Shown here: piece by piece, positions 33,910-42,160 of the stretch
Numbering within the stretch: position 1 is the stretch's first letter
Layout of the letters: each line of letters begins with the position of its first letter
Assembly: GCA_947497895.1 (NCBI GenBank)
Contig: CANMIL010000007.1
Span: 186,001-250,000, forward strand
Reading direction: 5' to 3'
From: an uncultured Tenacibaculum sp.
GTDB taxonomy: Bacteria > Bacteroidota > Bacteroidia > Flavobacteriales > Flavobacteriaceae
Length of the DNA: 64,000 nt
The notes under the pieces: model-generated
Database searches by the model: none
What the model saw: the letters and a program-made list of their open reading frames with translations, nothing else
What the model was told of the DNA's origin: nothing
Translations under genes and position numbers: made by a program

Positions 33910-34293
33910 TTACTGCTTATTTAAATGTTTTGCAGTTCTCAACTCTATGAAAGTCAAAACACTTATTACTAAAATTTCTAATAGTATATAAGCCCATCCC
34001 AAACAGGTTAATCTATCTCGATGAGTGAATACGATAATTAAAGAAATTAGGCAGTAGAGGAAGTTAAGAAAAGCAATAGTTTTTAGAGCTTTGGTAGTTT
34101 TTATCTGGATATTCTTGTAAAAGTAAACATCTAGTAATATAAAAAAACAAGGAATACCAGCTAGTAGGTATAAACTCGAAATAGGAATTCCAACAAGTTC
34201 ATTAAATTGAGTAAAAATAACTCCTAGAAAAAGAGCCGAACATGAAGCTCCAATCCCATCAATAAGAAATAGGTTTCTAGCTGAAATACGCAT
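33910..34293 (-). CDS. Small four-helix membrane protein
   Basis: A 127-residue protein with four predicted membrane helices (about 7-27, 39-57, 69-90 and 99-118) linked by short loops. No recognised family. It starts 5 bp after the tRNA-binding protein gene, so the two form an operon; no function can be assigned. Confidence 0.75.
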   Translation of the reverse strand: MRISARNLFLIDGIGASCSALFLGVIFTQFNELVGIPISSLYLLAGIPCFFILLDVYFYKNIQIKTTKALKTIAFLNFLYCLISLIIVFTHRDRLTCLGWAYILLEILVISVLTFIELRTAKHLNKQ

Positions 34294-34298
34294 TTAGC

Positions 34299-34649
34299 TT
34301 AGGCTATTTTAGTACCGTTTTTTACTTTTCTTTCAGGGCTTAATAGCGTTACTTCTTTTTCATCACCTAAACCACCGAGTACAAGACATTCGCTCATGAT
34401 ATTGGCTATTTGCTTTTTGGGAAAATTAACAACAGCTACAACTTGTTTTCCAATTAACTCTTCTGGAGTATATAATTTTGTAATTTGAGCCGATGTTTTC
34501 TTAATACCAAATTCTCCAAAATCAACTTGCATTTTATATGCAGGATTTTTTACTTCTTTAAAAACTTCTGCACTGATAATGGTTCCTATTCTCATGTCTA
34601 CTTTAGTAAAGTCAGTCCATGAAATTAAATCAGTAGTTGTATCGCTCAT
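34299..34649 (-). CDS. CsaA-like tRNA-binding domain protein
   Basis: A 116-residue OB-fold protein, start placed at MSDTTTDLISW (34649); upstream in-frame ATG at 34700 would add a basic 17-residue extension unlike the family. The EMAP-type tRNA-binding signature VDMRIGTIISAEVF is near 14-27, followed by YKMQVDFGEFGIKKTSAQIT and KQVVAVVNFPKKQIANIMSECLVLGG. CsaA-type proteins bind tRNA and have been described as export-related chaperones. Operon with the following membrane protein. Confidence 0.92.
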   Translation of the reverse strand: MSDTTTDLISWTDFTKVDMRIGTIISAEVFKEVKNPAYKMQVDFGEFGIKKTSAQITKLYTPEELIGKQVVAVVNFPKKQIANIMSECLVLGGLGDEKEVTLLSPERKVKNGTKIA

Positions 34650-34909
34650 TTTTGGTATAGTTTTTCTCAAAAATACATGTTTTTTCTTTCGCTCTGACAT
34701 AGAAAAAGTTAAAAGAGAACAAGTTTTGATGTTTCTATTTAGAACTTAGAACAGTTATACCTTTTAGAGCTACGTTTATTCTTTTAAACATGACGTTTGG
34801 TATCTTTCTTAAAAAAAGAAATCAATAAATTTTCATCTTTGGAGTGTTAATAATGAGTTTTGTTGTTTAACAATAAAAACTAAAGGTAAAGAAATACCAG
34901 AATGAAGAG

Positions 34910-34943
34910 AAAAAGGTTTAAATGTACGGTTTTAAACCTTTTT
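34910..34943. terminator. 13-bp hairpin terminator overlapping the meaB stop
   Basis: A perfect 13-bp A/T-rich stem (34910-34922 with 34931-34943) and 8-nt loop, with long A and T runs. The meaB stop codon (34932-34934) lies inside the right arm. It may end meaB transcription on the minus strand, with the T run partly inside the stem. Confidence 0.6.
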
Positions 34944-36023
34944 TTTATTGTTTGATTCGTCCAACAATCTATTTGCGGCACTAAACGGAGTCGTTTTACC
35001 TTCCTCTAATTGAGAAATTTCACTGCTTAATAATTCCTTTATTTTTGGGTCGTTATAAAAATTATCTTTTAGCTGTTGATTTATAGTTTCTAATAGCCAA
35101 AATTTGTTTTGTTTATTACGTTTTTTATCGAAAAAGGTTTTTTGTTTATTATCAATAATATAATCGTTGATCATTGTGTAAATAGCATCTATCCCTTTGT
35201 TTTCAAGAGCACTGGCTACCATTACTTTTGGGATCCAACCATTTTCTTTTGGCGGATATAAATGCAAGGCTCTGTTGAATTCAATTTTTGCAATCTTGGC
35301 ATTCTTTTTATTATCTCCATCAGCCTTGTTAATCACTATAGCATCAGCCATTTCAATAATCCCTCTTTTAATTCCTTGAAGTTCGTCGCCAGCCCCAGCA
35401 AGTTTTAATAATAGAAAGAAATCAACCATGGAATGGACAGCAGTTTCCGATTGTCCAACACCAACGGTTTCAATAATTATGCTGTCATATCCAGCAGCTT
35501 CGCAAAGAATAATGCTTTCTCTAGTTTTTTGCGCAACACCTCCTAAAGATGTTCCAGAAGGTGAAGGGCGAATAAAGGCGTTTTCATCGGTAACCAATTC
35601 TTCCATTCTTGTTTTATCACCTAAAATACTTCCTCTATTTATAGAACTACTTGGATCAACCGCTAGTACGGCAACTTTTTTACCTATAGAAGTTAGGTGT
35701 TTACCAAAAGCCTCAATAAATGTGCTTTTTCCTACTCCAGGAACTCCAGTAATTCCGATTCTAACAGAATTATTAGCGTAGGGTAAACAGGCTTCTAAAA
35801 TCTCGTTTGCCTTTTGTTGATGTTTTGGGTTTGTACTTTCTACTAAGGTGATGGCTCTACTTAAAAAAGTAATATCACCAGACAATATTTTTTCAACAAA
35901 CTCTTTAACTGAAGGTTGTTTTCTTCTATTCAACTTAATTTTTTCAGCAGAAGTTTTGTTGGTAGTTTCAGGTTGAGAAATACCATCTTTTTCAGTGAGT
36001 GCAGACTTGTTTTTTTTTGTCAT
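34932..36023 (-). CDS. meaB: Methylmalonyl-CoA mutase-associated GTPase MeaB
   Basis: A 363-residue G3E-type P-loop GTPase that protects and reloads adenosylcobalamin on methylmalonyl-CoA mutase. Walker A GVPGVGKST is at 93-101; VDPSSSINRGSILGDKTRM and FIRPSPSGTSLGGVA are family signatures, and NKADGDN (NKxD) recognises guanine. A Lys/Ser-rich N-terminal tail of about 30 residues is extra. The C-terminal helical dimerisation arm is present. The mutase genes are not in the window. Monocistronic here. Confidence 0.95.
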   Translation of the reverse strand: MTKKNKSALTEKDGISQPETTNKTSAEKIKLNRRKQPSVKEFVEKILSGDITFLSRAITLVESTNPKHQQKANEILEACLPYANNSVRIGITGVPGVGKSTFIEAFGKHLTSIGKKVAVLAVDPSSSINRGSILGDKTRMEELVTDENAFIRPSPSGTSLGGVAQKTRESIILCEAAGYDSIIIETVGVGQSETAVHSMVDFFLLLKLAGAGDELQGIKRGIIEMADAIVINKADGDNKKNAKIAKIEFNRALHLYPPKENGWIPKVMVASALENKGIDAIYTMINDYIIDNKQKTFFDKKRNKQNKFWLLETINQQLKDNFYNDPKIKELLSSEISQLEEGKTTPFSAANRLLDESNNKKKV

Positions 36024-36119
36024 TTGACGTTTTGAACAGTTGTTGTATTAAGCAGGTACATTCAATTTATAGATAGCTGAATCTTACTAGTAAAAAAGAA
36101 GGCTATTTTCATATGTACG

Positions 36120-36132
36120 TTACATAATGTAA
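36120..36132. promoter_or_regulatory. Palindrome TTACATAATGTAA upstream of sigma operon
   Basis: A perfect 13-bp palindrome about 75 bp before the ECF sigma factor start at 36207, in the divergent meaB/sigma intergenic region. Could be a regulator site for either gene. No further copies noticed in the window. Confidence 0.35.
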
Positions 36133-36206
36133 ATTTAAAAATAAAATTTTAGGCAAAAATGCAACGCTCAAAAAAAAGTATCGTCTATTAGAGCAAGAAA
36201 CCAAAA

Positions 36207-36755
36207 ATGAGAGTGACTAAACAGCTTCATCAGCCTATCATAGAGGCATGTAAATTAAATGATGCAAAAGCGCAAATGCAATTGTATGATTTGTATTGTG
36301 ATGCGATGTATACCGTTGCACTGCGTTATGTGAAGGATACTTATGAAGCTGAGGACGTAATGCAAGATGCCTTTATAAAGGCTTTTAAAAAAATAAATTC
36401 ATATAAAGAAGAAGTAACTTTTGGAGCTTGGTTGAAAAAGATAGTTATTAATCAAAGTATCGATTGGTTAAAGAAGAAAAAACTGGCAGTTGTGCCTATA
36501 AACGAGGAGATAACGACCCTAATTGAAGATGATGATTGGCAGGTTGCATCGAAAGTAGGATACGACGAAATTGTAGGCAGTATTAATAAGTTGAAAGAAA
36601 AATATAGACTTGTACTCACTTTATATCTTTTAGAAGGATATGATCATAATGAGATCTCACAAATTTTGGGAATTTCTGAGGTGACCTCAAGAACTCATTT
36701 AATGAGAGGAAAAAAACAAGTACAAGAACATTTAAAAACCTCGTATTATGCATAA
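36207..36755 (+). CDS. ECF-type RNA polymerase sigma factor (RpoE-like)
   Basis: A 182-residue sigma-70 family factor. Region 2: YTVALRYVKDTYEAEDVMQDAFIKAFKKINSY (about 34-65) and FGAWLKKIVINQSIDWLKK (about 72-90). Region 4: INKLKEKYRLVLTLYLLEGYDHNEISQILGISEVTSRTHLMRGKKQVQEHL (about 125-178). Its end overlaps the next gene by 8 bp. Together with the following membrane protein it forms a standard sigma/anti-sigma cassette that likely responds to envelope stress. Confidence 0.94.
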   Translation: MRVTKQLHQPIIEACKLNDAKAQMQLYDLYCDAMYTVALRYVKDTYEAEDVMQDAFIKAFKKINSYKEEVTFGAWLKKIVINQSIDWLKKKKLAVVPINEEITTLIEDDDWQVASKVGYDEIVGSINKLKEKYRLVLTLYLLEGYDHNEISQILGISEVTSRTHLMRGKKQVQEHLKTSYYA

Positions 36756-37329
36756 GGATATTAGGGAGATATTAAAAGATAATACTAGTAATAAGGATAA
36801 ATTATCTAGTAATCATAGAAGTCGTTTTCAGGATAAATTAATGAAAGAACTTCATGAAGAAAAAAAGGAGAAATTTTCATACAAATGGTTATTTGCTGCA
36901 GCTTCAATTGTGTTGTTGTTAGGAGTAACATTTCAGATATACATGAATACTACTACAATTGATCCACAGCCTATTCATCAGGAGGATAACGAGGTGAATT
37001 CAAATATTCAACGTATTAGTTTGGGAAGTATATCCCCCGAATTAAAAACAGTAGAGTCTTACTACGTAAATAAGATAAATTATGAGTTAAGTCAATTAGA
37101 ATTAACGGAAGAAAATAAGGAGCTTTTTGATGGTTATATTGCTCAATTAGAGGAGTTGACCAACGAATATAAATCGTTAACCGATGAGCTCAATACAAAA
37201 GGAGTTAACGATGATACTATCAATGCATTGATTGGAAATCTGCAATTACGTTTACAGCTGTTAAAACGAATGCAAAAGCAATTACATGAATTTAAAAATC
37301 CAAATCAAAATGACATTCAAACCATTTAA
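36748..37329 (+). CDS. Putative anti-sigma factor, single-pass membrane protein
   Basis: A 193-residue protein with a 45-residue charged cytoplasmic N-terminus, one membrane helix (about 46-66, KWLFAAASIVLLLGVTFQIYM) and a periplasmic part predicted to be mostly helical coiled coil (about 95-185). The layout and overlap with the sigma gene point to an anti-sigma factor, although no ZAS zinc motif is seen. The downstream gene starts within its last codons. Confidence 0.8.
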   Translation: MHKDIREILKDNTSNKDKLSSNHRSRFQDKLMKELHEEKKEKFSYKWLFAAASIVLLLGVTFQIYMNTTTIDPQPIHQEDNEVNSNIQRISLGSISPELKTVESYYVNKINYELSQLELTEENKELFDGYIAQLEELTNEYKSLTDELNTKGVNDDTINALIGNLQLRLQLLKRMQKQLHEFKNPNQNDIQTI

Positions 37330-38830
37330 ACTAAGTGTGCTCTTATTATTGATAAGTAGTGGTGTTTGGGCACAAAAAGTAGAGAAAAAATTTAACGAGA
37401 AGTTTTATACAAATAAAGACGTAGAAATAGATATTAATGCTTCAAATGCTGAGATTGATGTAACTACGTGGGATAAAAATGAAGTGGCTGTAGAGGCAGT
37501 TATTGAAGTAGAAGGACTTGAAAAAAAGGAAGCTCAACAATATTTAGATAACTGGGAATTTGAGGTTTTAGGTAATAAATCTAAAATAGAGGTAAGAGCG
37601 AACAAAGGAAGGTTTAGAGCTTTTGGAAAAGATAATTTTATTGTTTTCAATGAAGGTGAATATGTATTTCCTGGTGATATTGAGATGATAGAAATACCTG
37701 AGGTCGATTTCGGAGAAATTATTAGTTCAAAGGTTGTTATTCCAGAAATAGATTTTCCAGAAATGGAGTTGGGAGAAGTAATTATCCCTGAGATTGCAGA
37801 AATAGCATTCGACTTTGATAAGTATGCGAAAGATGGGGATGCTTATTTTTTCGAGTGGAAAGACGGTGTTAATGATGTGAAAATTCGTTCAAAAAAGGAA
37901 TGGGAAAAATTTAAAAAATCGAAAGAATATAAAAAGCTTAAAAAGCAGCAAGAAAAGATTAAGAAAGAATTAAAAGCGAAACAAAAAGAGTTAAGAAAGA
38001 TAAGAGAAAAGCAAAGAGAAGAGTTGATGAAAGCTCGAGAAGAGCAAAGGGAAGCTTTAATCGAAAAAAGAAAAGCTTTTGTAGAAGCACAAAAAGCAAT
38101 TGAAAAAATTAATTCTAAAGAAATAAGAGAGTCTATTGAAAAGGCGAGATTAGTAAGTAAAAATGGAAATACTTTTGTGTATTCTTTCCCACCAGGTGAT
38201 TCGAATGACTTGTTTGTAAATGGGAAAAAAGTTAAAATCACTAAAAAAATTACAATCAAAGTGCCAAAAGGAGCTACTTTCGATTTAAATACACGTCACT
38301 GTAAGGTGAAGTTACCAAAAACCAAAGCTTCTGGTAAGGTTAGCTATGGTTCGTTTAAAGCAGATGCGATTAACGGAGGTAAATTGAATGTATCATTTTC
38401 ACCTGTAATAATCAATTCATTAAACGCTTGTTCTTTGTTTTTAAATAATGTAACCGATGCTCAGTTAGCATCGGTTACTGAAACTATTGTCGATTCAAAA
38501 TCGTCTGATATTTTAATAGAGAATTTATACAAAGATGTACAAGTAAGTAATAGCTTCGGAGATGTTGATATTCAAAAGATTCATAAAGGATATAATACTT
38601 TAAAAGTTTACTTGAATTATTCAAATGCAATTATTGATGGAAGTGTAATTAACGATCAAATTATATACACTATCAATGATAAATCTCCAATGTTTCCAAA
38701 CAGACCTTCTATGGAGTTTACTTCTGGTAATGGAGAGAAAAAGTTAAACGGAACATTTGATTTAACTTCAAAAGACAACAAAATTCAAATCAAAGGGAAA
38801 TATTCTCAGTTAAGGGTTAAGGAAATGTAG
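37310..38830 (+). CDS. Secreted DUF4097-like protein with charged coiled coil
   Basis: A 506-residue exported protein starting at ATG 37310 with a signal peptide (about 1-22, ending Val-Trp-Ala-Gln). The N-terminal part (FYTNKDVEIDINASNAEIDVTTWDKNEVAVEA) and the C-terminal half (TIKVPKGATFDLNTRHCKVKLPKTKASGKVSYGSFKADAINGG ...) look like parallel beta-helix DUF4097/adhesin-type repeats. They are split by a roughly 85-residue, highly charged Lys/Glu/Arg coiled coil (about 190-280). Its start overlaps the anti-sigma-like gene by 20 bp. Likely the envelope-facing output or sensor of the sigma cassette. Confidence 0.85.
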   Translation: MTFKPFKLSVLLLLISSGVWAQKVEKKFNEKFYTNKDVEIDINASNAEIDVTTWDKNEVAVEAVIEVEGLEKKEAQQYLDNWEFEVLGNKSKIEVRANKGRFRAFGKDNFIVFNEGEYVFPGDIEMIEIPEVDFGEIISSKVVIPEIDFPEMELGEVIIPEIAEIAFDFDKYAKDGDAYFFEWKDGVNDVKIRSKKEWEKFKKSKEYKKLKKQQEKIKKELKAKQKELRKIREKQREELMKAREEQREALIEKRKAFVEAQKAIEKINSKEIRESIEKARLVSKNGNTFVYSFPPGDSNDLFVNGKKVKITKKITIKVPKGATFDLNTRHCKVKLPKTKASGKVSYGSFKADAINGGKLNVSFSPVIINSLNACSLFLNNVTDAQLASVTETIVDSKSSDILIENLYKDVQVSNSFGDVDIQKIHKGYNTLKVYLNYSNAIIDGSVINDQIIYTINDKSPMFPNRPSMEFTSGNGEKKLNGTFDLTSKDNKIQIKGKYSQLRVKEM

Positions 38831-39419
38831 GTTTGTCGTCAAGTATTTTAATAGAATAAATATTACTTCGGGGTATGTCGTTCATCATATACAAATATGA
38901 AGTATTGTAAATTATTTGACCTTAATAAAGAAATAATTATATCCATATTATCTTCTTTTTTAATTTTCATAATAAGTTTTAAAGTAAAACTTATCAGTAA
39001 CTACAATCTCAAAAAAAGCTAAAAAAAAGAACTCAAAAATTGAGCTCTTTTTTCTGTTATGGGAATCTATATTTTAGGGAATCTCTTTCTTAAATACATT
39101 ATAAAATTACAAACAAACTTCTATCTAAATTTTAGTTTTTAGATGCTTAGTAATACTTCAGAAGGTGAGTACTGTCAATATCTGGACAAACGATTAAACG
39201 ATCGGTCAATCGATAAATTACCTTATTTAATTCGGTAAAACAGCTTACCGATTAGCAGTAGCGAAAGTACTTAAAGAAGCGTTGATTAAATTAAGAGATA
39301 TGGTTAGTGATGGAAAGTTTAGTAGTATTAGATCAATTTAAAGAGATAGAAGCGTTCTGTTTTATGGTTTATCACCTTCAAAAAAGAAAACATATTGTTG
39401 TGATTGATTTGAAATTTTA
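38831..39419. other. Gene-poor stretch after the sigma operon
   Basis: Apart from one terminator (39029-39053) there is no supportable gene. A 7-bp inverted repeat TCGGTAA-N6-TTACCGA lies at 39232-39251. A stop-bounded open stretch of about 36 codons (39231-39341) has protein-like composition but no start codon. A weak C-rich motif at about 38868-38875 resembles those of the small RNAs further right. Confidence 0.5.
39029..39053 (+). terminator. Intrinsic terminator, probably of the sigma operon
   Basis: Stem GAACTCAA/TTGAGCTC (one mismatch) with AAA loop and six T residues on the right. It is about 200 bp beyond the end of the DUF4097-like gene. Its arms nearly match the terminator at 40576-40605. 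Confidence 0.7.
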
Positions 39420-39535
39420 ATCAAAAATAAATGAGAAAAAGAGATTAAGAAAGCTCGTTTTCCCATTTAAGGTTATGTTATGCTTGGGGGGCATCTATTT
39501 TAAGGTTAAATAATTTCGGGGGTACTATTATTTAA
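39420..39535 (-). ncRNA. Candidate C-rich small RNA A
   Basis: Predicted minus-strand transcript of about 115 nt. A box TATCTTTA (complement of 39542-39549) precedes it. Two C-runs (complements of 39518-39522 and 39486-39491) are each followed by AACCTTAAA. The 3' end is an 11-bp hairpin (39429-39439 with 39458-39468) that pairs fully only on the minus strand, thanks to one G-U pair, and a T tract follows. Unit B at 39757-39841 repeats the box, C-run, AACCTTAAATG and hairpin. No credible start codon or open frame inside. Confidence 0.5.
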
Positions 39536-39756
39536 TATACTTAAAGATACAGTAAAAGAGCATTGTTTTAAACAAAAAAAGCTATATAATAATATTTAAA
39601 AGACGAAAGTTATGTGTCTTTAGATGATTGGTTTTGATTGTCTTTTTAGCTGAGTCCATGGATTTGTATTTGACTCTGTAGACAATTCAGTTTTGTTAAA
39701 TAATGACTTGAAAGAATAGAATATGCGTAAAAACTGTTGTAGACTATAAATCGCAT

Positions 39757-39841
39757 AAAAAGAAGAAATGAGAAAAGAGTTTTAAAGAAGCTCGTTTCTC
39801 ATTTAAGGTTAAATAATTTCGGGGGGGGTATTTTATATTTA
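39757..39841 (-). ncRNA. Candidate C-rich small RNA B
   Basis: Minus-strand partner of unit A, about 85 nt. The same box TATCTTTAAG (complement of 39846-39855) lies upstream. A run of eight C (complement of 39821-39828) is followed by GAAATTATTTAACCTTAAATG and a perfect 10-bp hairpin (39766-39775 with 39795-39804). The trailing TTCTTTTTA tract is a moderate terminator. It has one C-run where unit A has two, so unit A seems to carry an internal duplication. Confidence 0.5.
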
Positions 39842-39983
39842 ATAACTTAAAGATAGTGTTAAAGAAGATTGCTAACTTTAAAATAAGATGTATAGGGTGG
39901 TTTTAAAGATGAATGTATCTATTTCATCGATAAGTGGATGTGATATAGTAATAATTGGTTTAATTGTGTTGTGCCCATATAAT

Positions 39984-40013
39984 AAAAAAGATTGCCCCAA
40001 AAGGGCAATCTTT
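39984..40013 (-). terminator. Intrinsic terminator of the cold-shock gene
   Basis: Stem of 10-11 bp (AAGATTGCCC/GGGCAATCTT) with CAAAA loop; the minus strand continues with TTTTTTATT. It lies 60 bp beyond the stop of the cold-shock gene and probably also shields the small-RNA region. Confidence 0.85.
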
Positions 40014-40072
40014 CAATTTTAATTATAACAAAATATAATAAAATAAATATAATTAACTAGTGAGTCAACTAA

Positions 40073-40267
40073 TTAACTAATAACTTCAACGTTTACGGCA
40101 TTTATACCTTTTCGTCCTTGTTCTGTTTGATATCTTACTCTGTCATTTTCTCTGATTTCATCGATTAAACCTGAAGTGTGAACAAAGATATCTTTTCCTG
40201 TGTCTGATGATGTAATAAATCCAAATCCTTTTGAATCATTAAAAAACTTTACTGTACCTTCTTGCAT
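40073..40267 (-). CDS. Cold-shock domain protein
   Basis: A 64-residue single cold-shock domain (OB fold) protein that binds single-stranded RNA/DNA and acts as an RNA chaperone. RNP1 KGFGFI is at 13-18 and RNP2 DIFVHTS at 26-32. The opening MQEGTVKFFNDSKG is canonical. It has its own promoter and terminator and a long 5' leader of about 200 nt, as in temperature-responsive csp genes. Monocistronic. Confidence 0.96.
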   Translation of the reverse strand: MQEGTVKFFNDSKGFGFITSSDTGKDIFVHTSGLIDEIRENDRVRYQTEQGRKGINAVNVEVIS

Positions 40268-40489
40268 GGGTATTAAATTTTATGTTATTAAATTTTTTTA
40301 TTCATAAAAGAGCGTAATTAATTCATTTAAGGCATTAGGAATTATGAGTAATTCTAATGCTATTAAAACACTAAAAACAATAAAGGAATAATGAAATAAA
40401 AAAAGGCAAGAAGAGAATAAACTCAAAAAACTAATTACTAAATGATACCTTAAAATTAATAGATGTTCTTTTTGAACAATACAAACATA
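40268..40489 (-). promoter_or_regulatory. Cold-shock gene promoter and ~200-nt leader
   Basis: On the minus strand a TATGTTTG box (40482-40489) matches TAnnTTTG, putting the start point near 40475 and leaving a leader of about 207 nt before the ATG. The leader begins with a small hairpin (GTTC-AAAAA-GAAC). Long structured leaders are known to act as temperature switches in other csp mRNAs; that role here is inferred. Confidence 0.55.
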
Positions 40490-40575
40490 AGTCTTTTAGA
40501 ATTATAAAGTAAGGTAATTTCATTATTTATTTTGGAAAAAATGAATGTGTAATACATTCATCATAATCTTAATAA

Positions 40576-40605
40576 AAAAGAGCTCAATTTTGAGCTCTTT
40601 TTTCA
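40576..40605. terminator. Bidirectional intrinsic terminator
   Basis: An A run, perfect GAGCTCAA/TTGAGCTC stem (40580-40597) and a T run. The hairpin core is nearly identical to that at 39029-39053. No gene directly precedes it on the plus strand, so it may end an unannotated transcript or insulate the peroxidase operon. Confidence 0.7.
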
Positions 40606-40930
40606 ATTTCAGTATAGTTTATGATGAGATTTTTTGAAACTGCTTAGCAAACATATCTGAAAAAAAACGGAGCTACTACTTTTTTAGTTAGGTGAATCAT
40701 TTTTTTTGATAGTTTCCCAATATCTATAGTCGGTTGGTAAGTTGCAATAAGTACATATATGAAGATATCGGTTAAATTTTATTATAATATTCAATTTTTT
40801 CGTGTTTTTTTGTAAATTAAGAGAGTTCCAAAAGAAACTTACTATTCATTAATCTTGATATTTTTTAACCTAAGAATAAACTTTTTTCAAAAAATAAGGT
40901 CAAAAAAAGATATCACAATATTTTATCCCT
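40606..40930. other. 325-bp region before the di-haem peroxidase gene
   Basis: AT-rich with no open frame, hairpin or repeat of note. It should contain the promoter of the peroxidase-sulfatase-cysteine synthase set, but no exact TAnnTTTG box was found close to the start. Confidence 0.4.
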
Positions 40931-42154
40931 ATGAGTAGAATAGTTTCAATGTTATTTTTAGTAGTATTAATGTCGATGATTTCATGTTCAAATGATAGTG
41001 ACACATATACCCCAATAGAACAAGATCCTTTTGAAGACTTGAATTTACCCAATGAGTTATTTAACTATGCAAACATACCCTTACCTGCTCATTATACAAA
41101 CAATGCTTTCGACCCACAAAGTCCATTTCAAGGTGCAGCAGTAGATTTTGATAATACACCTGCAAATAATCTAATTACTAATGAGGGAGCAACTTTAGGA
41201 AGAGTTTTGTTCTACGATAAAAAATTAAGTGCAAATGGAACGAAAGCTTGCGCGTCATGCCATAAACAAGAATTTGGTTTCTCTGATCCCGATGTTTTAA
41301 GTGAAGGGTTCGATGGAGGAAGAACGAGAAGGCATTCTATGGGATTAACCAATGCCAGGTTTTATTATACTGGCAAGTTTTTTTGGGATGAAAGAGCAGG
41401 AACGTTAGAAGAACAAGTATTAATGCCATTTCAAGATGAGGTTGAGATGGGATTGACATTGCAACAATTGGAAGAAATAGTTGGTAGTCAATCTTATTAT
41501 CCTCCGTTATTTGAAGCGGCTTTTGGAAATAGAACTATTTCAAGTGAGAGAATAGCAAAGGCTTTAGCTCAATTTATTCGTAGTATGGTAAGTACGACCT
41601 CGAAATACGATATTGCAAGAAGCGAGGTACAAGCCCCAACTGATAATTTCCCCGGTTTTACACAACAGGAAAATCAAGGGAAAGCCTTATTTTATTTACC
41701 GATTACAACAACTAGCGGAGATCGTATGAATTGTGCAGGTTGTCATGTTTCGGAGGCTTTTGTTGGGCCAATTCCTAATGGTCCTTTCGGAACAACAACA
41801 TCCGTTACCAATGGATTGGATGCCGTATCAACAGATGACTTGGGTATTAATGAAACGACCAATAACCCTGGTGATATAGGAAAGTTTAAGGCGCCATCTT
41901 TAAGAAATATCGCAATTAGACCACCTTATATGCATGACGGACGTTTCGCAACTTTACAGGAAGTAGTAGAGTTTTATAATTCAGGAATTCAAAAACATAT
42001 GAATTTAAGGCCTCCACTTTTGGGATCTGATAATAATCCGATAAGACTCAATTTAACTCAAAATCAAAAAGAAGCATTGGTAGCGTTTATGGAAACATTA
42101 ACTGATTATGAAATGCTATCCGATGAGAAATATAGTGACCCTTTTAAAAATTAA
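40931..42154 (+). CDS. Di-haem cytochrome c peroxidase (MauG-like) lipoprotein
   Basis: A 407-residue periplasmic lipoprotein (lipid Cys at 19). Two c-type haem motifs are present: CASCH at 107-111 and CAGCH at 268-272, the layout of bacterial di-haem cytochrome c peroxidases and MauG. The KQEFGFSDP and PPYMHDGRFATLQEVVEFYN segments are family signatures, the latter near the C-terminus carrying the Met/His axial region. It reduces H2O2 with electrons from cytochromes, or modifies a partner protein. The sulfatase gene starts 6 bp downstream, so the two are co-transcribed. Confidence 0.93.
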   Translation: MSRIVSMLFLVVLMSMISCSNDSDTYTPIEQDPFEDLNLPNELFNYANIPLPAHYTNNAFDPQSPFQGAAVDFDNTPANNLITNEGATLGRVLFYDKKLSANGTKACASCHKQEFGFSDPDVLSEGFDGGRTRRHSMGLTNARFYYTGKFFWDERAGTLEEQVLMPFQDEVEMGLTLQQLEEIVGSQSYYPPLFEAAFGNRTISSERIAKALAQFIRSMVSTTSKYDIARSEVQAPTDNFPGFTQQENQGKALFYLPITTTSGDRMNCAGCHVSEAFVGPIPNGPFGTTTSVTNGLDAVSTDDLGINETTNNPGDIGKFKAPSLRNIAIRPPYMHDGRFATLQEVVEFYNSGIQKHMNLRPPLLGSDNNPIRLNLTQNQKEALVAFMETLTDYEMLSDEKYSDPFKN

Positions 42155-42160
42155 TCCTTT

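Noticed and set aside
38848..38900. Third C-rich copy (CCCCGAAG on the minus strand)
   Set aside because: The following hairpin has no T run and the upstream box has a mismatch, so it lacks two of the defining parts.
39231..39341. Possible gene remnant of about 36 codons
   Set aside because: Protein-like composition but preceded directly by a stop and without a start codon; not enough to call a pseudogene.
39965..40013. Plus-strand TGTTGTGCCC followed by a hairpin, similar to the small-RNA motif
   Set aside because: Only partly matches the 17-nt motif, and the hairpin has its T run on the minus strand, where it serves the cold-shock gene.
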